Assembly: GCA_963976625.1 (NCBI GenBank)
Contig: CAXBLA010000033.1
Location: 1-29,443, forward strand
Reading direction: 5' to 3'
Origin: UBA1924 sp963976625
Lineage (GTDB): Bacteria > Planctomycetota > Phycisphaerae > Phycisphaerales > UBA1924
DNA length: 29,443 nt
Part shown: piece after piece, positions 7,233 through 15,495 of the stretch
Numbering within the stretch: position 1 is the stretch's first letter
How the letters are laid out: the number at the start of each line of letters is the position of its first letter
Notes under the pieces: generated by a model
Seen by the model: the letters and a program-made list of their open reading frames with translations, nothing else
Told to the model about the DNA's origin: nothing
Databases searched by the model: none
Made by a program: the position numbers and the translations under genes

Positions 7233-8468
7233 ATGCCCGACGCCCGTTTCCATCCGAGTCTCGATTTCAAGAACGCCTCATTCGCGGGTCGCTTGATCGA
7301 TCGTGTATTCGCGGCCATCGATCCGGGAAGAACACTTCGGACCAAGCTTGATTCAGTCCGCCACAATCACCCCACGCACATCCTCGCGGTTGGCAAGGCG
7401 AGCGTCGCGATGACCCACGCCGCCATCGAGCACCTCGGGCCCCGGTTCGCCCGCGCGACGGTCATTACTAGCGACGAAATCGCTGCAAGAAACCAGTTCA
7501 AGAACAAGTTCGTCGAGCTGCTCGTTGGGGATCATCCCTTGCCGGGGGCACGGAGCCTGGAATCTACCCTCAAACTCATCGAGCATGCGCGGTCAATACC
7601 CAAGGATCACCATGTGCTGGTGCTGATCTCGGGCGGCACCTCGGCGATGCTCTGCGGGATTGAATCGAGTGAAGCACTCGATCAACTCGTCGCCCAGACG
7701 GACCAACTGATGCGGGCCGGTGCTTCGATCCACGAACTCAATGCCATGCGATCCAAGCTCGATCCGATCAAGCTCGGGGGGCTGGCCAAGCACCTCGGGC
7801 AGCTCAAGACTGAGCAGATCCGCGTGTATCTCTTGGGCGATGTGATCGAGCAACCAAACGCCCCGCTCGAATCCGTGATCGGCTCGGGTCCGATGTGGGC
7901 TCCGACTAGGGCTTCAAAAATCGAACACATGATCATCGCCGACAACCACACGGCCCTCGATGCGCTATGCGCGTATCTCGCCGGCGAGGGCATCGGGCTC
8001 TCGCACATCAAACGCCGAGCCACGGGCTTTGCCAGCGATGAAGGCGCCCAGCTTGCCCAGGCACTCTTGGCCAGCGACAACCAAGTGCCCTGCGCGGTGT
8101 GCCTCGGCGGCGAGCCGACCGTGCGTGTCGGAAATAATCCCGGGATCGGCGGCCCGATGCTCGAATTGGCTGCCAGTGCCGCCGTGGAACTCAACGGTGC
8201 GGAGTTCCCCTGGACCGTGATCTCGTTGGCCACCGATGGCGTCGACGGCCCCAGCGGCGTCGCGGGCGCGGTCCTAGCCCACGACATGCTCCGCGATCCC
8301 GATGCGATCGGGCAACTCAAGTCCGCCATCGAACGACACGAAACGCTGGGCATCTGCGATCAACTCGGAGCGACCATCCGCACCGGACACACGGGCACCA
8401 ATGTCAATGATCTCGCGATCGCAATCCATTGGCCGAGTAATCACAGGCATAAAAAAACGGACGAATGA
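7233..8468 (+). CDS. Glycerate 2-kinase family protein (DUF4147/MOFRL, GckA/TtuD-like)
   Basis: 411 aa, the usual length for this family. The N-terminal DUF4147 part has ILAVGKAS (K55) and VLISGGTSAML (equivalent to SGGGSALL). IHELNAMRSKLDPIKLGGLA matches the family's VR..LS.IKGG.LA region. The C-terminal MOFRL part has CLGGEPTVRV, ATDGVDGPSGVAGAVL and TGHTGTNVNDLAIAI. Family enzymes phosphorylate D-glycerate to 2-phosphoglycerate in glyoxylate, serine or sugar-acid catabolism; some are annotated as hydroxypyruvate reductases. Two departures stand out: GGRNQE is replaced by GGPMLE (near residue 308) and TGPTGTNV by TGHTGTNV, so activity may be altered. The 3' end overlaps the infA terminator on the other strand. 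Confidence 0.82.
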   Translation: MPDARFHPSLDFKNASFAGRLIDRVFAAIDPGRTLRTKLDSVRHNHPTHILAVGKASVAMTHAAIEHLGPRFARATVITSDEIAARNQFKNKFVELLVGDHPLPGARSLESTLKLIEHARSIPKDHHVLVLISGGTSAMLCGIESSEALDQLVAQTDQLMRAGASIHELNAMRSKLDPIKLGGLAKHLGQLKTEQIRVYLLGDVIEQPNAPLESVIGSGPMWAPTRASKIEHMIIADNHTALDALCAYLAGEGIGLSHIKRRATGFASDEGAQLAQALLASDNQVPCAVCLGGEPTVRVGNNPGIGGPMLELAASAAVELNGAEFPWTVISLATDGVDGPSGVAGAVLAHDMLRDPDAIGQLKSAIERHETLGICDQLGATIRTGHTGTNVNDLAIAIHWPSNHRHKKTDE

Positions 8469-8475
8469 TCGCCCG
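8451..8475 (-). terminator. Intrinsic terminator of infA, embedded in the convergent gene's 3' end
   Basis: Read on the minus strand: CGGGCG, loop ATCATT, CGTCCG (6 bp with one G-U pair) followed by seven T (plus-strand A-run 8451-8457). It lies 25 nt after the infA stop and overlaps the last codons and TGA (8466-8468) of the convergent kinase gene. Confidence 0.7.
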
Positions 8476-8499
8476 CGAGTCGGTCTATGTCTTCGTCGA

Positions 8500-8724
8500 T
8501 CAGCGGCGGTAAGTAATCCGCGCGCGAGTCAGGTCATACGGCGAAATCTCAACAGTGACGGTGTCACCGGGGAGGATCCGGATGTAGTGCTTGCGCATCT
8601 TGCCTGAGATATATCCGAGGATCTCGGACTGCTGTTCATTGGGCAGGCGCACCTTGAACATCGCGTTGGGCAGTGCTTCCACCACAATCGCTTCCATTGT
8701 AAACTTATCGTCTTGCTTGGCCAT
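8500..8724 (-). CDS. infA: Translation initiation factor IF-1
   Basis: A 74-aa S1/OB-fold protein. KFTMEAIVVEALPNAMFKVRLPN, ILGYISGKMRKHYIRILPGDTVTVEISPYDLTRARITYR cover the entire IF-1 family. It binds the 30S A site with IF-2 and IF-3 during initiation. AGGAG lies 12 nt before the ATG, a rather long spacing. It is a monocistronic unit with its own promoter (8765-8792) and terminator (8451-8475). It is not in the usual ribosomal-protein operon context. Confidence 0.97.
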   Translation of the reverse strand: MAKQDDKFTMEAIVVEALPNAMFKVRLPNEQQSEILGYISGKMRKHYIRILPGDTVTVEISPYDLTRARITYRR

Positions 8725-8764
8725 CGAGTTCGTGTTCTCCTAAGTGTTTACGGCTCCGAGTCAA

Positions 8765-8792
8765 AGAATAGGGTACATCGGGCGATAAACAA
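8765..8792 (-). promoter_or_regulatory. Sigma-70-like promoter of infA
   Basis: Minus strand: TTGTTT (8787-8792), 16-nt spacer, TATTCT (8765-8770). The -10 lies about 40 nt before the infA ATG. The spacing is good and both hexamers match consensus at four or more positions. Confidence 0.5.
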
Positions 8793-8906
8793 GCGATCGC
8801 CCGCTGTCTGCGCCCGAATTGAAGCGAATTCATCCGATTTGCGCCCGATAGACCCGGTTTTGTCGGGTTTGATCCCTGCGACGCACCCCGCGCGTGCATC
8901 GAGCGT

Positions 8907-10097
8907 TTACATAAATCGATCGAGCGAGAAGCGGGTCGGCTCGCCCTCGAGCATCACGCCCACGGCGTGCCTCGCCGTCTGATACCCCATCGACATCCCG
9001 TGCCCGGTCAGACCGCCGCAGTACCAGATGTTCTTGTTGTCGAGCGTATGGATCGGCACCTGCCCGATGATGGGCATCCCATCTGGGGAGAACCCCATGA
9101 TCCCCGACCAGCGTGCGGTGATGGTGTAATCCTTGGTGAGTAGTTCTTTGACGAACGATTCGAGATGGTTCTGGACTCGATCGCTGATCCCATCAGCCGC
9201 CGTCGCTTCGTGCTGGGCGTGGTAGGTGCGGGCGCCGCCGAAGATAATCTGTCCATCGGGGGCCGAGCGGACATACTCGGAGCCGTGGTTGAGGTAGTAG
9301 GCGTATTCCAGCCGAGCGTCACTGGGGTCCGTGGGCTTGATCGCCAGCATCTGCCCCCGGTTGGGGGTGACGAGCCCGTTGAGCACGGGGATGAGCTCTT
9401 CGCCGTAGGCGTTGGTGCACACGAGCACACGCGAAGCGATGACATCGACGGATCGCGTCCGCAGCGCGATCCGGTTGCCGTCGTCCTCGATGCGGAAGAC
9501 CTCGGAGTTTTCAAAGATTGGCGTGGTCGTCAGGCTGGTGCTCAGCAGCGTCACGAGTTCCGTCGGCGAGCACACCGCATCGTGCGGGTTGAGCAGCCCC
9601 ATCGTCGGCTTGCCACTCCGCCAGAGCAGATCATTGGGCGTGGGGGATCTTGATTGGTCACCCTGTGGGTCGATGAGCTCGCTGTGGAACCCGTCCTCTT
9701 GGAGCATCTCATGCGAGCGGACGAGTTCTTCGTGCTCTGGCTCGCCCATCGCAACGATGCACGATGGTCGGCTCGCGTACCCGCGCGTGGATTCAAGCCC
9801 CAGTGCCTTGAGCCCGAGCAGGTTCTGCTGCGTCCAGTCCCACAAGAACTTGGCGGTGTCGCGTCCGAGCTGATCGCTGGCGAGGGCGTAGTTCTCGCTC
9901 GCCCCGCGGATCAGGTACCCGGCGTTGCGCCCCGAGGCTTTCGATCCTGCGTAGTCGGCTTCAAGGATAATCGCCCGCACGCCGCGGGCTTCGAGCTCGA
10001 GGGCCGCGCTCAGCCCCGTGATCCCCGCGCCGATGATCGCGACATCGCACTGCTCGGTCGTGTGGCGGGGGCTTCGTTGCCAGAGTGATACGGTCAT
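8907..10097 (-). CDS. FAD-dependent oxidoreductase, glycine/D-amino-acid oxidase (DadA/OrdL) type
   Basis: A 396-aa DAO-superfamily flavoprotein. The FAD dinucleotide fold is at residues 18-50 (VAIIGAGITGLSAALELEARGVRAIILEAD, with G23-x-G25-x-x-G28 and E46). SGRNAGYLIRG follows and the substrate-side NRGQMLAIKP lies in mid-protein. The C-terminal DGMPIIGQVP ... NIWYCGGLTGHGMSMGYQTARHAV is the second FAD-contact block seen in OrdL (gamma-glutamylputrescine oxidase-like) and related amine or sarcosine oxidases. It would oxidise an amine or amino acid using O2 or quinone; substrate unknown. No Shine-Dalgarno is seen. A possible -10 (TATACT on minus, 10141-10146) lies about 44 nt upstream, between this gene and the phosphomannomutase gene. 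Confidence 0.85.
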   Translation of the reverse strand: MTVSLWQRSPRHTTEQCDVAIIGAGITGLSAALELEARGVRAIILEADYAGSKASGRNAGYLIRGASENYALASDQLGRDTAKFLWDWTQQNLLGLKALGLESTRGYASRPSCIVAMGEPEHEELVRSHEMLQEDGFHSELIDPQGDQSRSPTPNDLLWRSGKPTMGLLNPHDAVCSPTELVTLLSTSLTTTPIFENSEVFRIEDDGNRIALRTRSVDVIASRVLVCTNAYGEELIPVLNGLVTPNRGQMLAIKPTDPSDARLEYAYYLNHGSEYVRSAPDGQIIFGGARTYHAQHEATAADGISDRVQNHLESFVKELLTKDYTITARWSGIMGFSPDGMPIIGQVPIHTLDNKNIWYCGGLTGHGMSMGYQTARHAVGVMLEGEPTRFSLDRFM

Positions 10098-10140
10098 GGG
10101 CTGCCCAAGGCTGGAGGTGAGTGATCAGTCAACAGCCGCC

Positions 10141-10146
10141 AGTATA
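10141..10146 (-). promoter_or_regulatory. TATACT -10-like element upstream of the FAD oxidoreductase
   Basis: The minus strand reads TATACT here, 44 nt from the ATG at 10097. A weak TTGATC sits 19 nt further upstream, overlapping the end of the phosphomannomutase gene. Confidence 0.3.
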
Positions 10147-10160
10147 CAGGCAAACCTGAA

Positions 10161-11582
10161 TCAGTGATCAACTTTGGATCCGAGTGTCGGGCCGACCTCA
10201 GCGTAGATCTCGTCGAGCTTCTCTTGGGTCTTGGCTTCGATGTTCAGACGCAGCAGCGGCTCGGTGTTGGACTTGCGGATGTTCATCCACCAGCCCTCGT
10301 CATCGAAGCAGTCCACGGTCACGCCGTCGAGCTCATCGATATCGCCGCGATCGCCGTAGGTCTCCATGATCTGCTCGAGGGCCATGTCCGCGTCTTCATT
10401 TTCAAAGTTGATCTCGCCCGACTGCACATAGCGCATCAGCGGCTCGACCATCTGGGACATCGGCTTGTCCGATGCCGAGAGCACCGAGAGGAAGGTCGCC
10501 ATCGCGATCGCGCCGCTGTCGGCGTTGAAGTTCTTGCGGAAGTAGAAGTGCCCCGAGAGCTCGCCCCCGAAGATCCCGTTGTGCTCGGCGAGCAGCTGCT
10601 TCATGAACACATGGCCCACGCGTCCACGCAGGGCCTTGCCTCCGAACTTCTCGATCTCTTCCTTCACGGCTTTGGTCGAGCGGAGATCGAAGATGATCGC
10701 CGCGCCCGGCTTCTGCTCGAGGAAGTAGGGGACCAGCAGTGCAGTCATGATATCGCAGGGGATAATCCGCCCGGTCTCGTCTACAGCGACACACCGATCG
10801 GCATCGCCGTCGAAGCACAGGCCCAAGTTCGCGCCCTGCTTGACGACCTCGGCCTGGAGCTGCTCGAGGTTGGCCGCGACGAGCGGGTTGGGCTCGTGGG
10901 CGTATTCGTGCTTGGTGTTCTCGAAGTTCATCTCGATGATGTCGAGCCCTTCGGTGTCTTCGCCGTTGCGACCGAAGACCTTGGGGCACATGGTGCCGGC
11001 CATCCCGTTGGACGCGTCTACGACGATCTTGAGCGGGTTGGCATCGGTGTGATCGCCCAGGTCAAGGAACTTCTTGACATGCTTGGCGTATGCCTTCCAC
11101 AGATCGCGCGGATCAACGCTGGTGCCGTCTTGCGGGGTCAGATTCTTGTCGACCATCGCCGCGTTTTTGCGCACGAGATTGAGCCCGGTCGATTCGCCTA
11201 CGGGCTTGGCTTTGCGCTTGGAGATTTTGAACCCGTTGTACTGGGGTGGGTTGTGCGACGCGGTGACGACGACGCCCCCGGCGCAGTCGAGGTAGTTGAT
11301 CGCGAAGTACATCATGGGAGTGTCGATCAGGCCCAGATCGATGACCGATGCGCCGGCGGAGGTCAACCCGACGGTGAGTTCCTCGGCCAGCTTGGGCGAC
11401 GAGACACGCATGTCGCGTCCGATGATGACATTGCGCATCATGGGGGTCGATTCCCCGTCGGCCTCGGCTTCTTCGAGCAGGAACTTACCCGAGCCGCAAC
11501 CGATCTGCCAGGCCATGCGATCGGTCAGCAGATCCGGGTAGATCCCGCGGATGTCATAAGCCTTGAATACGCGTCCGAGCAT
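10161..11582 (-). CDS. manB: Phosphomannomutase/phosphoglucomutase (alpha-D-phosphohexomutase)
   Basis: The start at ATG 11582 gives 473 aa; GGAG lies 6 nt upstream and the N-terminus MLGRVFKAYDIRGIYP is the normal family start. The four family landmarks are present: phosphoserine loop TASHNPPQYNGFK (S109), metal loop DGDADR (258-263), sugar-specificity loop GELSGH (340-345), and phosphate-binding RKSNTEP (436-442). It interconverts mannose-6-P/mannose-1-P or the glucose pair and feeds nucleotide-sugar synthesis for polysaccharides. GELSGH is compatible with mannose or dual (AlgC-type) specificity. The frame stays open upstream to 12038, but that part is antisense to plsC and not coding. Divergent from plsC with 147 nt between. 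Confidence 0.93.
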   Translation of the reverse strand: MLGRVFKAYDIRGIYPDLLTDRMAWQIGCGSGKFLLEEAEADGESTPMMRNVIIGRDMRVSSPKLAEELTVGLTSAGASVIDLGLIDTPMMYFAINYLDCAGGVVVTASHNPPQYNGFKISKRKAKPVGESTGLNLVRKNAAMVDKNLTPQDGTSVDPRDLWKAYAKHVKKFLDLGDHTDANPLKIVVDASNGMAGTMCPKVFGRNGEDTEGLDIIEMNFENTKHEYAHEPNPLVAANLEQLQAEVVKQGANLGLCFDGDADRCVAVDETGRIIPCDIMTALLVPYFLEQKPGAAIIFDLRSTKAVKEEIEKFGGKALRGRVGHVFMKQLLAEHNGIFGGELSGHFYFRKNFNADSGAIAMATFLSVLSASDKPMSQMVEPLMRYVQSGEINFENEDADMALEQIMETYGDRGDIDELDGVTVDCFDDEGWWMNIRKSNTEPLLRLNIEAKTQEKLDEIYAEVGPTLGSKVDH

Positions 11583-11716
11583 GTGTGTCTCCGTTCTCGA
11601 TCGATCTGAGGAAGTCCGTTTATCTGTGTATTCCACCAGAGAACCCTCGGCTCCGATGGACACTGAGGATAGCGCACGAGCATCCGAATTGCTCCCCTCG
11701 ATGCCTAAAACCGCCC

Positions 11717-11722
11717 TACACT
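11717..11722 (+). promoter_or_regulatory. TACACT -10-like element 7 nt before the plsC ATG
   Basis: A TANNNT hexamer ends 7 nt before ATG 11730. There is no Shine-Dalgarno, so the transcript would start at or next to the ATG. Confidence 0.4.
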
Positions 11723-11729
11723 CCCGTCC

Positions 11730-12401
11730 ATGCTTGCTCGATACCGTCAACATCATCCCGGTTCTTCGCTCGCCCAGCTGCTGTTCTTTGATCTGTGCCG
11801 AGAATGTGCGTTGTTTGTGCTGGTGCTCTTCTTTCGGCTCAAACGCGTCGGGATCCACCATGTTCCGCCCCGTGGGCCGGTGCTGATCGTGGCGAATCAC
11901 CAGTCGTTCCTCGACCCGCCGGTGATCGCAACCGGGATCCGCTCGCGCCAGAGCGATTTCCTTGCTCGGGGTGGGCTCTTTAAGTTTAAGCCCTTCGGTT
12001 GGATCATCACCAAGCTCAATACCACGCCCATCAAGCAAGGGGCCGGGGATTCGGGCGCGATGAAGCTGGTGCTCCAGAAGCTCAAGGACGGCAAGCTGAT
12101 GATTGTCTTCCCCGAGGGCTCACGCACATCCGACGGCCAGATGCTCGAGTTCCAGCGAGGGATCGGGGTGCTGCTCAAGCGGGCCGATTGCCAGGTCGTC
12201 CCCGTCGGGATCAGCGGGGCGTTCGATGCGTGGCCCCGCACCCGCAAGCTGCCACGGTTGTTCACCAAAAAAATCGTCGTGTGCTACGGGCAGCCGATCA
12301 GCTCCCAAGAACTCATGGCCAACGGCACCGATGACGCGCTCGAAACCCTTGAACAGCGCGTCCACGAGCTGGTCGATCAGGCCCAGAGCTACCGAAAGTA
12401 A
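11730..12401 (+). CDS. plsC: 1-acyl-sn-glycerol-3-phosphate acyltransferase (PlsC family)
   Basis: 223 aa. Acyltransferase block I NHQSFLD has the H57-x4-D62 catalytic pair. Block III is FPEGSRTS (E129, G130), block IV is VVPVGISG, and LFKFKPFGWII is the block II region. A hydrophobic segment at about 26-36 (ALFVLVLFF) would anchor the protein at the inner membrane. It adds the second acyl chain to lysophosphatidate to make phosphatidic acid, the precursor of membrane phospholipids. It is followed 31 nt later by pyrD. Initiation is probably leaderless. Confidence 0.93.
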   Translation: MLARYRQHHPGSSLAQLLFFDLCRECALFVLVLFFRLKRVGIHHVPPRGPVLIVANHQSFLDPPVIATGIRSRQSDFLARGGLFKFKPFGWIITKLNTTPIKQGAGDSGAMKLVLQKLKDGKLMIVFPEGSRTSDGQMLEFQRGIGVLLKRADCQVVPVGISGAFDAWPRTRKLPRLFTKKIVVCYGQPISSQELMANGTDDALETLEQRVHELVDQAQSYRK

Positions 12402-12421
12402 ACCTGTTCAAAGAACCGGAG

Positions 12422-12427
12422 TATGAT
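12422..12427 (+). promoter_or_regulatory. TATGAT -10-like element 5 nt before the pyrD ATG
   Basis: A TANNNT hexamer lies between plsC and pyrD, ending 5 nt before ATG 12433. GGAG at 12418-12421 is 11 nt from the ATG, too far to be a good Shine-Dalgarno, so either reading is possible. Confidence 0.3.
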
Positions 12428-12432
12428 CCGCC

Positions 12433-13389
12433 ATGACCACGCCCAGCCGACTGTCCACAACCCTCGCCGGAGTTGAGCTCGTCAGCCCGATCGTGCTCGC
12501 CGCGGGGACGGCCGGGATGCTCGACGAGATGGGCGAGCTGGCCAAGCTCTCACGCATCGGGGCGATCGTGGCCAAGTCCATCACCAAAGAGCCCCGAGCC
12601 GGCAACGCCTTCCCTCGCATTACCTTTACCCGGGCGGGCATGATCAACGCCATCGGGCTTGCCAACCCCGGGCTCGATCGGTTCGAGCAAGAGATCGCCC
12701 CGCGGGTCGTTGGGGTGGACACGAATATCATCGGCTCCATCGCGGGCGACTCGATCGAGGACTACTGCAGCGTCGCGCGGGTGATGGAAGCAACCCAGGG
12801 CATCCGCATCGTCGAGCTCAATGTCTCGTGCCCCAATGTGCACTCCGGGCTTGAGTTTGGTGCGGATCCAATAGCACTCGCCGAGCTCGTCAGCGCCGCG
12901 GCCGCTGAACTCAAAACAACCAAGGTCTTCGTCAAGCTCTCGCCGATCACGGTGGGGACGCCGCACACGATTGTGGATCTGGCGCGGGTCGCCCTTGAAT
13001 CCGGTGCCCACGGGCTCACGCTCACCAACACAGTCCCCGCGATGGGCATCGATGTGCATACCCGCAAGCCGATCCTCTCGAACACCACCGGCGGGCTCTC
13101 TGGCCCGGCGATCCACCCGATCGTCGTGCGCCTGGTGCATCTGGTTCGGACGGGGCTTGCTCAGAATGGCAAGTTCGCCACTACCCCGATCATGGCTGCG
13201 GGCGGCGTGACGCGATGGGAGGACGCCGCGGAGTTCGTGCTCGCCGGCGCGAATGTCGTGCAGATCGGCGCGGGCAGCTTCGCCAACCCACGCGCCGCGA
13301 GCAAGGTGAGCAAGGGGCTGGACAAGTGGGTCGCCAAGATGGGCTGCGCGAACATCAGCGAGCTCGTCGGCGCGGTCCGCACAGAGTAA
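12433..13389 (+). CDS. pyrD: Dihydroorotate dehydrogenase, class 1 catalytic subunit
   Basis: 318 aa, cytosolic FMN TIM-barrel enzyme oxidising dihydroorotate to orotate in pyrimidine synthesis. Landmarks: PIVLAAGTAG at the N-terminus, AKSITKEPRAGN (K48), NAIGLANPG, NVSCPNV with the class 1 catalytic cysteine C133 (class 2 enzymes have serine), VKLSP, ANGLT-like HGLTLTNT, GGLSGPAIHP and the C-terminal phosphate-binding GGVTRWEDAAEFVLAGANVVQIG. The pattern is closest to class 1B (NAD-linked) enzymes, which need the PyrK iron-sulfur/FAD subunit; no pyrK is in the window. Located directly after plsC. Confidence 0.93.
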   Translation: MTTPSRLSTTLAGVELVSPIVLAAGTAGMLDEMGELAKLSRIGAIVAKSITKEPRAGNAFPRITFTRAGMINAIGLANPGLDRFEQEIAPRVVGVDTNIIGSIAGDSIEDYCSVARVMEATQGIRIVELNVSCPNVHSGLEFGADPIALAELVSAAAAELKTTKVFVKLSPITVGTPHTIVDLARVALESGAHGLTLTNTVPAMGIDVHTRKPILSNTTGGLSGPAIHPIVVRLVHLVRTGLAQNGKFATTPIMAAGGVTRWEDAAEFVLAGANVVQIGAGSFANPRAASKVSKGLDKWVAKMGCANISELVGAVRTE

Positions 13390-13425
13390 ACAGTGCCTCA
13401 TATACTACCGAAGAGTTGCATTGGC

Positions 13426-15495
13426 TCAGCCCTCGGGCCGCCCGGCTGGTTGCTCTGCCTGCTTCTGGGCCGGTTTGTCTGCGGGTTCCTCTTGGACGGT
13501 GGGTGTCACCGGGACGAGCAGGGTGCGTCGGCGGTTGGTGGGCGGGGCTTGATTCACGACCTGGGCGGTCGGGTCATCCATCGGAACAACCACGGCGTTG
13601 GCTTGGTCCGATTCTGGGCGCATCGTCACCTCTTCGGTCTTGACCGATGAGAGCAGATCAGCGAGCAGGCGGTCCTCCTCGGTCGTGAACGCCGCGGGGA
13701 TGCCCTTGTCGTTGGAGATGTGATACAACGCGCCCACGACCTGCGAATACGACATCCCCAGCCCGGGGCTCGGGTCCTCTGGGGTGGGTGTGTGGGCGAG
13801 GAGTTGGACCAGTTCCGCGATCTCGCCCGGGGCGTCGTTCATCGTCGAGCGGGTCATCGTCACATCGTCGCGGTAGTACAACCGGATCGGCGAGCCGCTG
13901 TCTTCGGCGATGAGCATCAAGCGATCAGACCAGGCCGAGGCAAGCAGTGGCTTTTCGAGGGAGAGTTGATCGCCAAAGAGCACGATCCGCGGCTCTTTCT
14001 GCTGGGTCACATAGATCATCGGATCGCCGAAGGGCACCACATCGAGGAAGAACTTCCCATCGACGATCGACCGCCCGACCCCGCGCACAGGGTCCATCGG
14101 CACCCACACCTTGGAGAGCGCGTCGAGCTGGGAATTCGAGACCATGTTCCCGGGGCTGTTTGTGTTGTACGCATGAACCAGGCGGGCTCGACGCGCACGC
14201 AACGCCCGTTCCATCAGGCTTTCGTATGCTTCGATCCGCACAGAGAAATCGGGCGAGCTGAGCAGCTGGCGCAGCGTGTTGTCCACCATCGGGGACCGGT
14301 CGAGCGAGCTCAGCAGCTCCATCGCGTCGGTGCGGTAGCGTGAGTTGGTGTCGAGCGCGATGTCGCGGAGCGGGCGGATGACGCGTGAGTCGCCCAGCGA
14401 GGCGCCGGCCCGCAGGGCCGCGAGCCGGGGGGCGGCTTCGGGGTGGTTGTACAGGTCGTTGAGGAACGGGATCGATCGTTCGCCCAGCGCCTGCAGGCAC
14501 CACGACATATCCCCGGCCAGGTACGGCTCGGCGAGCAGCGTCGTCGCGTACTTGCGGGCGTACACCTCGGGGAAAGACTGGTCGATCGTCACATGCGAGA
14601 TCAGGTTGATGAAGTCCTGTCTGCGGTCTTGATACTCGCTCGGGATCTGCACAAGGATCAGCGACTCGTCCTTGCCGCGCGCGGTCAGCCCGCGCGGGGC
14701 TGGGAACGCGGAGTTGATCGCGCTGGCGATCTGGCGGGCGCGTTGGTGCGAGGGGTTGTCGAGGATGATCTCGATTTTGGTCGGGAAGGTCACGACCCCG
14801 CCATCGAGGATGCGCCCGATGTTGCGTGAGATCCCGTCGAATGAGCCGCCCGGCTCGGCGAACGGATTAATAAAGATCGGGCCCTTGGCGTTGCCCAAAA
14901 TCCGCGCCTGCGGATCACCGAACGCGCTCGGCGGCCCGATCCGCATGTCGGTGGTCCACAAGCGACCGCCCTCGAGGCTCGTCGCGTTGATCGCGCGGAC
15001 ATACACATCGAAGCTCTCGCCCGCCTGCGAGCCCGCGGGGATCGCCGCCTGGATAATCACCGCGGCGGTGTTGCGGTCCTTGAGCAGCTGGCGGGGGCTC
15101 ATGTTGGCGATCCGCGAGTTCTCCTGATCGTTGGCGATCGTCACGCCGTTGCGCCCCATCTCGCGCTCGAGATGCGCCGCGTACTGCTCGGGGATGGTCA
15201 GGCCACCCGTGCCGTTGAGCCCGACGACGAACCCGATCCCCGAGACGAGCGTCTGCTCGACCCCGCGGATCTGGGCCTCGGCCCCAACCGTACCTCGTAG
15301 AGACGACGGGATATCCCGGATCACACTCGGAGCGCTGATCTGCGCCTTGGGGATGGCTTTCTTGCGGTTCTTCCATCGTTGGCAGCCGCTCATCGGGCCC
15401 GAGAAAACAAGCACGGATGCGAGCGCAAGCCCGATCGCCAGCTGGCGGGGTGTCGTGTCGAATAAAGAAGAGAAGTTCACGGGGCGGGTCTTCAC
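13426..15495 (-). CDS. FlgI-like (flagellar P-ring) domain lipoprotein with HEAT-like and C-terminal extensions
   Basis: The start is GTG 15495, with GGAG 8 nt upstream, giving 689 aa. Residues 19-37 form a hydrophobic signal ending in the lipobox MSGC (C38), unlike ordinary FlgI, which is not a lipoprotein. Residues about 60-330 match FlgI: LVSGIGFVVGLNGTGG, RNTAAVIIQAAIPAGSQAGESFDVYVRAINATSLEGGRLWTTDM and GPIFINPF. Residues about 345-440 look like alpha-helical HEAT-type repeats (PRLAALRAGASLGDSRVIRPLRDIALD). A second globular region and a Pro/Gln-rich tail follow. Typical FlgI is about 365 aa and forms the periplasmic P-ring. No flgA, flgH or other flagellar gene is nearby. It probably forms an envelope ring or pore in a non-flagellar setting; this is inference. 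Confidence 0.8.
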   Translation of the reverse strand: MKTRPVNFSSLFDTTPRQLAIGLALASVLVFSGPMSGCQRWKNRKKAIPKAQISAPSVIRDIPSSLRGTVGAEAQIRGVEQTLVSGIGFVVGLNGTGGLTIPEQYAAHLEREMGRNGVTIANDQENSRIANMSPRQLLKDRNTAAVIIQAAIPAGSQAGESFDVYVRAINATSLEGGRLWTTDMRIGPPSAFGDPQARILGNAKGPIFINPFAEPGGSFDGISRNIGRILDGGVVTFPTKIEIILDNPSHQRARQIASAINSAFPAPRGLTARGKDESLILVQIPSEYQDRRQDFINLISHVTIDQSFPEVYARKYATTLLAEPYLAGDMSWCLQALGERSIPFLNDLYNHPEAAPRLAALRAGASLGDSRVIRPLRDIALDTNSRYRTDAMELLSSLDRSPMVDNTLRQLLSSPDFSVRIEAYESLMERALRARRARLVHAYNTNSPGNMVSNSQLDALSKVWVPMDPVRGVGRSIVDGKFFLDVVPFGDPMIYVTQQKEPRIVLFGDQLSLEKPLLASAWSDRLMLIAEDSGSPIRLYYRDDVTMTRSTMNDAPGEIAELVQLLAHTPTPEDPSPGLGMSYSQVVGALYHISNDKGIPAAFTTEEDRLLADLLSSVKTEEVTMRPESDQANAVVVPMDDPTAQVVNQAPPTNRRRTLLVPVTPTVQEEPADKPAQKQAEQPAGRPEG

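Noticed and set aside
8831..8885. ACCCG/CGGGT hairpin downstream of the FAD oxidoreductase as a terminator
   Set aside because: The stem is only about 5 bp and lacks a clear U-tract on the relevant strand.
11583..12038. Open upstream extension of the phosphomannomutase frame (would give 625 aa)
   Set aside because: It is antisense to plsC, has no protein-like character, and the normal family start with a Shine-Dalgarno is at 11582.
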